DNA from: Bacteroidales bacterium
Lineage (GTDB): Bacteria; Bacteroidota; Bacteroidia; Bacteroidales; UBA7960
Direction: 5' to 3'
Length of the DNA stretch: 14,969 nucleotides
Assembly: GCA_003451785.1 (NCBI GenBank)
Contig: DMJL01000138.1
Location: 1 to 14,969, forward strand
In this document: positions 1 through 7,146 of the stretch, in pieces
Layout of the letters: the number at the start of each line of letters is the position of its first letter
Position numbering within the stretch: the stretch's first letter is position 1
Position numbers and translations under genes: made by a program
Notes under the pieces: model-generated
Seen by the model: only the letters and a program-made list of their open reading frames with translations
Told to the model about the DNA's origin: nothing
Databases searched by the model: none

Positions 1-61
1 CACGCGAAAAAAAGAAATAGCCTTTTTTTTGGAATCTTGTAGATGTTTTTTTCGAAAAAAT

Positions 62-139
62 TCAATTCATTGCGTTTAGCTCAAGCAGCATCATTTGAGC
101 CATTCTTTCGTGTAATAACTTTTTAAGTTTATCTATCAT
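62..139 (-). CDS. Possible 25-aa small ORF
   Basis: An ATG-started reading frame of 25 codons runs from 139 down to a TGA at 62-64. Its peptide begins MIDKLKKLLHERMAQ and continues Met/Leu-rich, ending LNAMN, so it would form a positively charged amphipathic helix. I recognise no family. It lies just beyond the degenerate repeat and has no visible -7 box. It could be a true small protein, the remnant of a larger gene, or chance. The only support is the clean start, stop and helical-looking composition. Confidence 0.15.
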   Translation of the reverse strand: MIDKLKKLLHERMAQMMLLELNAMN

Positions 140-190
140 AGTCTGTATTAACCAACGATAAGGGCTTTTTTACTGCAATAACCGAAAGGT

Positions 191-260
191 TATAACGCAA
201 GGAAGGCTTAGAAAATAATGAGCGAACTTTGCGAAAAGCTTTGCGAAGTTTGCAGTTAAA
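191..260 (-). repeat. Degenerate inverted copy of CGCAAAG repeat
   Basis: Read on the minus strand this segment contains GCAAAGCT, then TTTCGCAAAGTTCGCT, an AT-rich stretch and CTTCCTTGCGTTAT. Over 221-245 it matches the core of the right-edge tandem units (for example 14758-14782) at 24 of 25 bases, in the opposite orientation. The order of the flanking parts is also the same: core, T-rich spacer, then an AGC..TTGCG arm. On the plus strand it also contains two CTTTGCGAA copies 12 nt apart. It is therefore a diverged member of the same dispersed family, with a more decayed 3' arm. Confidence 0.7.
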
Positions 261-492
261 CTCTTCCGTAACCAAATGTCTTATTATTCTGTGTGTGGTC
301 GTAATTAGCGATAAGGATGGACTAAATAGCTTCAATAAAGTTGCCTACAAAGAAAAATCCATCCACCTTTTGGCGATAAAATTTTGATTTTGAATTGCAA
401 TGATTTTGTAAATCAACTATTAAGATGTTTTCATTTAAGGCAAGTAAGTTTTTGAAGGACTAATACAAAATTTTGATAACCTTTGCCATAAT

Positions 493-1353
493 ATGAAACA
501 AACAAAAAACATGCATCCATCTCAAGAAAATTTTAAAACCAACAGGGCACTCCGCTTTTATTTCGAAGTATTAGGCTTGGAACGGCTACACTATGGATTG
601 TGGGAGGAATCGGATGCCTTAACATTGGACGGCGTTAAACTTGCTCAGGAGCGATATGAGAATTTTCTAATCACCGAAATAGAAGGAATCGCCAACACGC
701 AAGGTACAACTACCATTTTGGATGTGGGATGCGGTAGCGGTATAATGTCGGAAGCATTACATAACAAAGGTTTCAAGGTGGAAGGCTTGTCGCCCGATTT
801 GTACCAAAAAGAAGTTTTTGAAAAGCGACTTCCCGGGAAATTTATTTTGGCTCGATTCCAAAATTTTGAGCCATCTACCAAATACGAAGTTTTGGTAATG
901 AGCGAATCGGCTCAATATATTCCCCTGCATCAACTTTTCGATAAAGCAAAAGAATGCCTTGTGAATGATGGTTATTTGTTGGTATGCGACTATTTCACAT
1001 TAGATCATGCAACAGGGCTACTTGGCAAAAGCGGACACAGGCTGAACGCATTTTTGGAAACTGCCGCAAAAAGCGGATTCGAAATCATTAAGCATAGAGA
1101 TATTACAGCGCAAACCATACCTACCTTAGATGCGGCAATGTCGTTTCTAAACAAATACATTTATCCCGCATTGGATATTGTTGCAGAAAAATTTATCGAA
1201 AAAAAGCCAAGACTTTTTAAATTCCTAAAATGGATTTTTAGAAAAAAAATCTTGAAATTTCATCAAAACTTAGAGCTGATTGACTCTGCAAAATTTGCCA
1301 ATCAGAAAAGGTATATGTATTATCTCTTGAGAAAATCCAACGAAAAGGGCTGA
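493..1353 (+). CDS. Class I SAM-dependent methyltransferase
   Basis: This 286-residue protein is predicted to transfer a methyl group from S-adenosylmethionine to an unidentified, probably small-molecule, acceptor in the cytoplasm. Residues 75-83 read ILDVGCGSG, the glycine-rich SAM-binding motif I. Residues 96-102 (VEGLSPD) fit the end of strand 2 with its acidic residue, and 161-168 (YLLVCDYF) fit the late beta strand of a Rossmann-like methyltransferase core. HYGLWEES near residue 33 resembles the N-terminal segment of UbiE, tocopherol and sterol-type methyltransferases, and the C-terminus ends in the common YMYYLLRKS pattern. A basic stretch at about 235-255 is unusual and could contact a membrane or nucleic acid. 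A second Met at residue 7 is an alternative start. The gene stands alone, so the neighbours do not reveal the substrate. Confidence 0.8.
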   Translation: MKQTKNMHPSQENFKTNRALRFYFEVLGLERLHYGLWEESDALTLDGVKLAQERYENFLITEIEGIANTQGTTTILDVGCGSGIMSEALHNKGFKVEGLSPDLYQKEVFEKRLPGKFILARFQNFEPSTKYEVLVMSESAQYIPLHQLFDKAKECLVNDGYLLVCDYFTLDHATGLLGKSGHRLNAFLETAAKSGFEIIKHRDITAQTIPTLDAAMSFLNKYIYPALDIVAEKFIEKKPRLFKFLKWIFRKKILKFHQNLELIDSAKFANQKRYMYYLLRKSNEKG

Positions 1354-1385
1354 AATTCGCATTCTGGGCAGAGCATACATTTTTG

Positions 1386-1417
1386 AAACTTTATGGAAAT
1401 TTTTCATAGAAAAGTTT
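1386..1417 (+). terminator. Weak imperfect hairpin after methyltransferase
   Basis: AAACTT (1386-1391) and TATG (1392-1395) can pair with CATA (1405-1408) and AAGTTT (1412-1417), leaving a 3-nt bulge and a 9-nt loop. It is followed by AT-rich sequence and a T6 run about 14 nt further on. The stem is A/T-rich and bulged, so this is only a possible terminator. Confidence 0.25.
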
Positions 1418-1492
1418 ACATTATCCAATTTTTTGCATTTAATTTTGGGGGTGTAAGTATTAGCATCAACAATCTCTTTTGCAAAAATCGAA

Positions 1493-2443
1493 ATGGGCTT
1501 CAGAGATTTTTTTTATTTCAACAGGGCTGAGCGAAACGGAATCTTGGTTTTGCTTGGAATATTAGTTTTGGTTTTAATGGCAGGCACAGCATATCGGGCT
1601 TTTTACAAGGTGCCCATATATGATTTTTCTGAGTTTACGGCTGCTGCAGATGATTTTAAACAAAGGCTTGCGGAGATAAGATTGGCTGAAGAAGCAGAGC
1701 GTTCAAATAGGCGTTTGGCAAGAAGAACAGCCACAACCGAAACCGCTACATCCATTACACTTACGGTTGCTGAATCGTTTAATCCCAATAATTTGCCTAT
1801 TGAGACTTGGAAACAAATGGGGCTGCCTCCACGACTTGCACAAACCATAAAGAATTTTGAGAATGCTGGAGGAAGTTTCAGATTTAAGGAGGATGTCAGC
1901 AGGGTTTTTGGAATGACCGACCAAATTTATGCTCAATTAGAGCCGCACCTGCAGCTTCCATCGCGAAGCACAACTGCCGAAATTCCAGCAAGCCTTTCGC
2001 GATTTGCCGAAAACGCCCCAAACAGACCCGCAGCCCAAAATGTGATGGTAAACTTGAATACTGCCGACACTCTGGAGCTAATTACACTCAGGGGAATTGG
2101 ACCATCATTTAGTCGTAGGATTGTAAATTACCGCGAAAGGTTGGGTGGATTTCACTCAACAAATCAACTACTCGAAGTATTTGGAATGGATAGCACCCGA
2201 TTGGCAGGCTTTAAGCAGAATTTATTGATTGACACAACCTATATCAGGCGCATAAATATCAATAATGCCGAATGGACCGATTTAGTGCGACATCCCTACA
2301 TTGACCGAAATATTGCCAATAGCATCATAGCCATAAGAAGGCAACACGGAGCATTTACCCGTGCAGACCAAATTATGAAGTCCCACCTTATCACACAAGA
2401 GGTTTTTAATAAATTGGCTCCTTACATCACAGTGAGCGATTAG
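1493..2443 (+). CDS. Membrane-anchored triple helix-hairpin-helix protein
   Basis: This 316-residue protein starts MGFRDFFYFNRAERNGIL, a familiar N-terminus of Bacteroidota helix-hairpin-helix proteins. A single hydrophobic segment at about 16-34 should anchor it in the inner membrane. A charged, probably coiled stretch (about 52-78) and a Thr-rich linker follow. Three ComEA-like helix-hairpin-helix modules come next: about 96-150 (ending FKEDVSRVFGM), 186-244 (VNLNTADTLELITLRGIGPSFSRRI, then the QLLEVFGM segment) and 254-312 (ININNAEWTDLVRHPYI onward). The middle copy has the best GIGPSFSRRI hairpin. Such modules usually bind DNA non-specifically through the backbone, and ComEA itself is a DNA-uptake receptor. 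A role in uptake is an inference only, because no com genes are nearby. The start is supported by the family-like N-terminus. Confidence 0.85.
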   Translation: MGFRDFFYFNRAERNGILVLLGILVLVLMAGTAYRAFYKVPIYDFSEFTAAADDFKQRLAEIRLAEEAERSNRRLARRTATTETATSITLTVAESFNPNNLPIETWKQMGLPPRLAQTIKNFENAGGSFRFKEDVSRVFGMTDQIYAQLEPHLQLPSRSTTAEIPASLSRFAENAPNRPAAQNVMVNLNTADTLELITLRGIGPSFSRRIVNYRERLGGFHSTNQLLEVFGMDSTRLAGFKQNLLIDTTYIRRININNAEWTDLVRHPYIDRNIANSIIAIRRQHGAFTRADQIMKSHLITQEVFNKLAPYITVSD

Positions 2444-2579
2444 CAATTATCAAAAGCCTACCCTGCATCGGGGAGTCTATCAATAAAAGTTTCACCGCTT
2501 TTAACTATTTAGTTCCCTGAACAAATCTGCAAACAGTTTGTTGGTATATAAGTTAATAATAAAAAAACCTTTTCTAAAA

Positions 2580-3323
2580 ATGAAGAAACTGAGCTATGTT
2601 ATTTTTGCACTTATGATGCCGGTATTGGTGCAGGCACATCCGGGTCATAGAACTGCTGAAACACAAAATTATACTAACCCTATTAAAATTGAAACGAGTA
2701 TGAGAGATGAAACAGGCAAATTTGTCTTACCGGCACTTCCTTACGCATACGACGCATTGGAGCCGTATATTGACGAAGCCACTATGAGGGTTCACCATTT
2801 GGGACACCATCAGGCATTTGTAAACAACCTTAACAATGTAGTTCCTGGCACCGAACTTGCGGGAAAAACCATTGAGGAAATTTTGGCCAATGTTAGCAAA
2901 CATCCAGATGTAATACGCAACAATGCCGGAGGCTTCTGGAACCACTACTTTTTCTGGCAAATTATGACTCCCAATGCACCTGAGCAACCAAGTGGCGAAC
3001 TGCTTAAAGCTATTGAGCAACGATTTGGCTCATTTGCATCGTTCAGAGAGCAATTCAACCAGGCATCTATGTCGGTTTTCGGAAGTGGCTGGGCGTGGCT
3101 TATTGTTGATGGCGACAATCAACTCCAGATTACCATCACACCCAACCAAGATAACCCCTTGATGGATGTTGCAGCCAAAAGAGGGACACCTATTTTGGGC
3201 ATTGATGTGTGGGAACACGCATACTACTTAAAGCACCAAAACAGAAGGGCAGCTTATGTAAACGATTTTTGGAATGTTATAAATTGGGCTGAGGTTGAGA
3301 GAAGATTTTTAGCTACCAGATAG
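2580..3323 (+). CDS. Exported Mn/Fe-type superoxide dismutase
   Basis: This enzyme converts superoxide to oxygen and hydrogen peroxide. From the ATG at 2580 it is 247 residues; an in-frame ATG 14 codons upstream is less likely, because 2580 gives a clean signal peptide (basic MKKL, hydrophobic core, V-Q-A before the predicted cut near residue 19). It should therefore act in the periplasm or outside the cell. After a linker of about 27 residues the family domain begins (LPALPYAYDALEPYID). Predicted metal ligands are His72, His122, Asp209 (GIDVWEHAYY) and His213. Gly118 and Gln190 (TPNQDNPL) are the arrangement typical of Mn rather than Fe enzymes, although metal use cannot be fixed from sequence. 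The second-sphere tyrosine equivalent to E. coli Tyr34 is Phe80 here (HHQAFV), which is unusual. The gene has its own terminator and no obvious partner. Confidence 0.93.
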   Translation: MKKLSYVIFALMMPVLVQAHPGHRTAETQNYTNPIKIETSMRDETGKFVLPALPYAYDALEPYIDEATMRVHHLGHHQAFVNNLNNVVPGTELAGKTIEEILANVSKHPDVIRNNAGGFWNHYFFWQIMTPNAPEQPSGELLKAIEQRFGSFASFREQFNQASMSVFGSGWAWLIVDGDNQLQITITPNQDNPLMDVAAKRGTPILGIDVWEHAYYLKHQNRRAAYVNDFWNVINWAEVERRFLATR

Positions 3324-3350
3324 TTTATAGCAACTTAGATTTTATTTTGA

Positions 3351-3380
3351 AAAGCAGGCTTTACATTTTAGCCTGCTTTT
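3351..3380 (+). terminator. Intrinsic terminator after superoxide dismutase
   Basis: AAAGCAGGCT (3351-3360) pairs perfectly with AGCCTGCTTT (3370-3379) around a 9-nt loop, and the T run continues to 3383. It lies 27 nt after the dismutase stop codon. Confidence 0.9.
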
Positions 3381-3452
3381 TTTATACACAGCTTTCAGGA
3401 AGATTTTTGGCTAATTAAAAACTTCATCCAAAACTTTGTGCATCCAAATTGC

Positions 3453-3460
3453 TATATTTG
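3453..3460 (+). promoter_or_regulatory. Candidate -7 box upstream of rocD
   Basis: TATATTTG matches the Bacteroidota -7 consensus TAnnTTTG exactly, and it follows the dismutase terminator. No well-spaced TTG -33 element is visible. If it is used, rocD has an untranslated leader of roughly 115-120 nt. A 27-codon ATG frame (3466-3549) begins about where transcription would start. Confidence 0.4.
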
Positions 3461-3584
3461 CCGCAATGCTAAAATCGCACTTTATAATATGTAATGTGTT
3501 GATTTTGGGTTTCAATAAAGATCTATATAACAAACGAATACAAAGCTAAATTATCCATAATTTTAATTAAATTTCAAAAAAACT

Positions 3585-4817
3585 ATGAAACAAGAAAAGA
3601 AACCCTTGACTTCGCAAGCTGCCATGGAACTTGAAGATAAGCATGGAGCCCATAATTATCATCCCCTTCCAGTGGTATTGTCCCGTGGAGAGGGTGTATT
3701 TGTTTATGACTTAGAGGGGAAACGCTATTATGACTTTCTTTCGGCTTACTCTGCTGTGAATCAAGGTCATTGCCACCCAAAGATTGTTGATGCATTAATT
3801 GAGCAAACTAAGAAACTTGCATTAGCAAGCCGAGCTTTTTACAATGATTCGTTAGGTATTTTCGAGCAGTACATTACTGAGTATTTTGGCTATGATAAAG
3901 TATTGCCCATGAATACCGGTGCCGAGGCTGTTGAAACCGCCATTAAACTTTGCCGCAAATGGGCATACAAAGTAAAAGGTATTGCAAAAAACGAAGCCAA
4001 AATTGTTGTATGCGAAAACAACTTCCATGGTCGCACTACTACTATTGTATCCTTTTCCAGCGATCCTGACGGATACGGCGATTATGGTCCATACACACCG
4101 GGTTTTGTAAAAATACCTTACAACGATATATCAGCCTTAGAAAATGCATTAAAAGATAATACCGTTGCAGGTTTTCTTTTCGAGCCAATTCAAGGCGAAG
4201 CCGGTGTTTTTGTGCCCGATGCCGGCTATTTGCAAAAAGCTTACGAAATATGCAAAAAGCATAATGTGCTTTTCATGGCAGATGAAGTACAAACAGGTAT
4301 AGCTCGCACAGGCAAGATGCTTGCTTGCGATCACGAAGGTGTAAAGCCAGACATTTTGATTCTCGGAAAGGCTATCAGTGGAGGAATTTATCCAGTTTCG
4401 GCAGTGCTTGCCAACGACGAAATTATGCTTGTAATAAAGCCCGGTCAGCATGGTAGCACATTTGGTGGAAACCCTGTTGCAGCGCGTGTTGCAATGGCAG
4501 CATTAGATGTTGTTCGCGAGGAAAAATTGGCCGAAAGAGCAGAATATCTTGGCGAAATCCTAAGAAAAGAATTGAAGGCTATCCAATCGGAGATGATAAC
4601 CACAGTAAGAGGCAAAGGTCTTCTCAATGCTATTGTGATTAAACCCAAAAATGGCAAAGAGGCATGGGATGTGTGTATGAAATTTGCTGAGAACGGATTG
4701 CTTGCCAAGCCTACTCATGGCGATATTATAAGATTTGCTCCGCCCTTGGTAATCACCGAAGAGCAAATTATGGAATGCGTTGAGATAATTAAAAAGTCTA
4801 TACTTTCGTTTGAGTAA
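3585..4817 (+). CDS. rocD: Ornithine--oxo-acid aminotransferase
   Basis: This PLP enzyme moves the delta-amino group of ornithine to 2-oxoglutarate, giving glutamate semialdehyde and glutamate. It links arginine/ornithine breakdown to proline and glutamate in the cytoplasm. The 410-residue length is normal for a class III aminotransferase. Visible marks are the phosphate-binding loop NTGAEAVETA (110-119), NNFHGRT with the ring-stacking position near His148, Asp233 in MADEVQTGIARTGK, the Schiff-base lysine Lys262 in LILGKAISGG, and STFGGNP (291-297). The segment FLSAYSAVNQGHCHP and the IARTGK signature distinguish ornithine aminotransferase from acetylornithine and GABA aminotransferases. It appears to be a single-gene unit, with a candidate promoter about 125 nt upstream and a strong terminator just after it. 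Confidence 0.95.
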   Translation: MKQEKKPLTSQAAMELEDKHGAHNYHPLPVVLSRGEGVFVYDLEGKRYYDFLSAYSAVNQGHCHPKIVDALIEQTKKLALASRAFYNDSLGIFEQYITEYFGYDKVLPMNTGAEAVETAIKLCRKWAYKVKGIAKNEAKIVVCENNFHGRTTTIVSFSSDPDGYGDYGPYTPGFVKIPYNDISALENALKDNTVAGFLFEPIQGEAGVFVPDAGYLQKAYEICKKHNVLFMADEVQTGIARTGKMLACDHEGVKPDILILGKAISGGIYPVSAVLANDEIMLVIKPGQHGSTFGGNPVAARVAMAALDVVREEKLAERAEYLGEILRKELKAIQSEMITTVRGKGLLNAIVIKPKNGKEAWDVCMKFAENGLLAKPTHGDIIRFAPPLVITEEQIMECVEIIKKSILSFE

Positions 4818-4835
4818 TAGACTGCACATTAAAGG

Positions 4836-4870
4836 AAAACCGACATCAAGCAACATTGATGTCGGTTTTT
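4836..4870. terminator. Bidirectional hairpin terminator between rocD and the OLD-like gene
   Basis: A 14-bp perfect stem, AAAACCGACATCAA (4836-4849) with TTGATGTCGGTTTT (4856-4869), closes a 6-nt loop. The T run on the plus strand would stop rocD. The A run at the left arm gives a short U-tract on the minus strand, so it may also stop the convergent gene ending at 4931. Confidence 0.9.
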
Positions 4871-4930
4871 GATTTTGGGACAAACACTGAAAAACAATGA
4901 GTTTTTTTTATACCACAAAAAGCAGTTCAC

Positions 4931-6712
4931 TCATTCTTGTTGTGGGGTTGCTTGGGCCGCACATGCACAAATCAAATCTAATTTTCCAGCAATCTCAGCA
5001 TCTATTTCATTTGCATACATTAATTCCGCAATTTCAACAAACTTGTTCTTGTTCATCAAATTGGGAAGATTTTGCTTTTTGTAAAATCTTGTAAAAATTT
5101 GCGAAATCTGTTCGCTCGCTTTCTGCAAATCCCAGTATTCAGAATAATTCAAATCATTTAGCGCTAAAGGTGGGATTATTTCTATTAAACTTTCGTTCAT
5201 GTTTTTTAATCGGAGGTCACCTTCACTTGAAGTGAATAGGTCCTGCTTAACCACGCCCTTAGCCCATCGCCTTAAATACTCAGGTGCAAAGAAGTAATTT
5301 TCTATTTCCCGTTTTTTCCATTGAACGATGCTTAGCCCACTTTCGTTTGTCTCAGGCGAATCGAGCCTATCGAGAATAGCCAGTCCAACTAAATTTGGAG
5401 AAGCATCCTTTAATGCATAAAAGTGTTCCTTAATCAACTTAGGCTGATTACTCGATATATAGTGAACAAAAACCCTATCAAGTAAGCTAAGTGCTTGGTG
5501 CTGTAGAATACGCGCCCAAGTTTTCAGAATTGCCAGATCGGTAGAACCTTCCAGATACAAGACCCAACCTTTCAGTTGTGCATTGTAGTAATGCGTATAA
5601 CTAAAATCTCTAAGAGCCTTTTTTAGCTGACTTCCCTTATCGTTTATCTGACGAGGCTTTAAGCCTGCAAAACCAATGACCATATCTTTATCGGTACTTT
5701 CTTCTAAAATGATCTCTGAATGGCTTGCTGCAATAATTTGAGAGCCTTTATTTCTGGCTATTTGGGTAAGTATTTGGTATATTTCTCTCTGTCTTAGTAT
5801 TTCCAAATGTGCATCAGGCTCATCTAACAAAAGGGTACTTTTTGGATTACTATAGAGATAAACTAGCAAAAGCAACACCTGTAGCATACCTCTTCCTGAA
5901 GATGAAAGATCGAGTTGGTTCCCAAATTCGTCTTTGTAACTTAGCACCACTGCACCACGGTCGTTCAAGCTAGGGTCAGAAAGCTCCACAAGGAACATAT
6001 TCTTAATAATGGTTTTAATCTCTGCCCAGTTTTCTTCGGATTTTCCCATTTGTTTTTGGAAATCGTATTCAGGGTGTAACACTTGATAACACATATTGCG
6101 CAAAATTTCCGCTGTGTTTCCTTCGCCTATCTTTACCTGTATTGTAGAATGAAGCATCTTAAACTCCTCAGAAACCAATCCGGACATTGGAGGCAAGAAT
6201 GCCACATTAATCGCTTTTACAAGTTCGGGAGCGGTAAATACTATATTTTCGCTTTCCAAGCCTATGGGCCTACAATAAAGAACTTCATCATCCCGATATT
6301 CAAATTCGATACCGCATGTCCACACTGTATTCTGAGTTACTCCTTGTACTGTAATTTCAATGTTGATATTTTGCGTACTCTGGATCTTCGAGCCATTTCG
6401 TTGACTTTGCCTAACTGTCAAATTTTTCCACAGAAGTTTGGAGTAAGGAACCGGTAGCGCAAAAATATCTTTGCGATTGAGCGGCACTGCAGTACGAATT
6501 TTAGCTTTGGTGCCAATGCCTCTTTTCTCAAACCACTTGTTAAGACCTAACATCCACAAATAAAACGCCTGCAACAAAGTTGTTTTGCCGCTATTGTTCG
6601 GACCAATCAACACTACATTGTCGTTTAAGGGAATTATTCCGGTATCGTGCAACCTTTTAAAATTCTTTATTTGTATGGATGTGAGTTTCATATTTTGTTG
6701 TGGGTTTTTCAT
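4931..6712 (-). CDS. OLD-like ATPase with C-terminal TOPRIM domain
   Basis: This 593-residue protein combines an SMC/ABC-like ATPase with a TOPRIM nuclease-type domain, the OLD-family architecture. The N-terminus (MKLTSIQIKNFKRL) is followed by Walker A GPNNSGKTT (37-45), the signature LSSSGRGMLQ (269-278), Walker B LLLDEPDAHL (294-303, Asp297 and Glu298) and the H-loop His331 in AASHSEII. The C-terminal part has the TOPRIM glutamate in VLYLEGSTDLAIL (Glu388), acidic residues in AILDRLDSPE (Asp448, Asp451) and the REIENYFF motif seen in related proteins. OLD proteins act as nucleases, some alone (P2 Old) and some in defence pairs such as Gabija. No partner gene is visible: the neighbours are rocD (convergent) and hemW (434 nt upstream). 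Met8 is an attractive alternative start because family members typically begin with the MKLxxIxIKNFKRL-like strand. The biological role is not known. Confidence 0.85.
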   Translation of the reverse strand: MKNPQQNMKLTSIQIKNFKRLHDTGIIPLNDNVVLIGPNNSGKTTLLQAFYLWMLGLNKWFEKRGIGTKAKIRTAVPLNRKDIFALPVPYSKLLWKNLTVRQSQRNGSKIQSTQNINIEITVQGVTQNTVWTCGIEFEYRDDEVLYCRPIGLESENIVFTAPELVKAINVAFLPPMSGLVSEEFKMLHSTIQVKIGEGNTAEILRNMCYQVLHPEYDFQKQMGKSEENWAEIKTIIKNMFLVELSDPSLNDRGAVVLSYKDEFGNQLDLSSSGRGMLQVLLLLVYLYSNPKSTLLLDEPDAHLEILRQREIYQILTQIARNKGSQIIAASHSEIILEESTDKDMVIGFAGLKPRQINDKGSQLKKALRDFSYTHYYNAQLKGWVLYLEGSTDLAILKTWARILQHQALSLLDRVFVHYISSNQPKLIKEHFYALKDASPNLVGLAILDRLDSPETNESGLSIVQWKKREIENYFFAPEYLRRWAKGVVKQDLFTSSEGDLRLKNMNESLIEIIPPLALNDLNYSEYWDLQKASEQISQIFTRFYKKQNLPNLMNKNKFVEIAELMYANEIDAEIAGKLDLICACAAQATPQQE

Positions 6713-7146
6713 TTCAAAGGATGAAAGTTAATAAAGGATGTTTAGAATCCAATCTACAACTTTCTATTTAGATAGACTTCAAGCAATTATGGTCTAAAAA
6801 ATTTAGTTGCCCAAATTTTTATTGTAAAATTCGACATACTTTGTTACATATTGACAATTCTAAAGGATTCCACAAAGTAAAGGTATGCGATTCCGCCTTC
6901 TCATCATCCAAAGTATCTGCTTAAGCGTTGATAATTATTGCATTCAAAAGTAAAAATTTTTAAATTTAACCTAAAAAAGAATTTTCAAAAACTATTATCA
7001 AATTTCCTTGAAAAATCAAAATAAGAACGGTTTTGGGATTATACTTACATTTGGTTTAACCCTGTGAATTGTAAAATACCCTTTCACAATTAGAGCTATA
7101 AACCAATCGCATTGACCCGATTATGCATTAACCAAAGTAATTAGCC
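6713..7146. other. AT-rich gap without a recognised gene
   Basis: No RNA gene or convincing coding frame is visible. On the minus strand TACTTTTG (6952-6945) matches TAnnTTTG exactly and could serve the OLD-like gene, with a long leader of about 230 nt, but there is no spaced -33 element. On the plus strand TACATTTG (7046-7053) also matches but points at the 3' end of hemW. Near 7063-7091 two mutually exclusive 6-bp stems are possible (TGTGAA with TTCACA; AATTGT with ACAATT) downstream of hemW, without a U-tract. Short protein-like fragments near 6880-6940 are interrupted by stops. Confidence 0.5.
6945..6952 (-). promoter_or_regulatory. Weak candidate -7 box for the OLD-like gene
   Basis: The minus-strand octamer TACTTTTG fits TAnnTTTG, and it lies in the gap upstream of the OLD-like gene. 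The AT-rich background makes a chance match likely, and no TTG lies at the expected distance upstream. Confidence 0.2.

Larger units (their letters stand above)
1..492. other. Gene-poor left edge
   Basis: This stretch has no convincing full-length gene. Positions 15-30 read GAAATAGCC followed by eight T, which could be the 3' arm and U-tract of a terminator whose 5' arm lies outside the window. A short inverted repeat (GCTCAA at 79-84, TTGAGC at 95-100, 10-nt loop) lies just after it. A CGCAAAG-type repeat occupies about 191-260 and is listed separately. The remainder, roughly 262-492, is AT-rich and shows nothing recognisable, apart from a poor -7-like TAACCTTTG at 477-485 just before the methyltransferase start; this has three rather than two bases between TA and TTTG. 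Confidence 0.6.

Noticed and set aside
129..335. 68-codon minus-strand frame at the left edge
   Set aside because: It runs through the CGCAAAG repeat, so its basic CKLRKAFRKVR stretch is just the repeat translated. It has no family features or promoter.
2538..2579. Upstream ATG extending the superoxide dismutase by 14 residues
   Set aside because: The extension would put a charged stretch before an otherwise standard signal peptide; 2580 gives the normal MKKL start.
3466..3549. 27-codon ATG frame between the -7 box and rocD
   Set aside because: It begins about where transcription would start, so it would be leaderless. Its peptide (MLKSHFIICNVLILGFN...) shows no family likeness. It is probably leader sequence.
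4931..6712. Two-gene Gabija-type defence system
   Set aside because: The adjacent genes are rocD and hemW; there is no GajB-like helicase in the window.
6880..6940. Transposase or intron remnant in the gap
   Set aside because: Only very short protein-like fragments broken by stops are visible; there are no terminal inverted repeats or target duplications to support it.
7046..7053. Plus-strand promoter for an RNA between the OLD-like gene and hemW
   Set aside because: The octamer TACATTTG fits but has no spaced -33 element. It points at the 3' end of hemW, with no gene or folded RNA visible beyond it.
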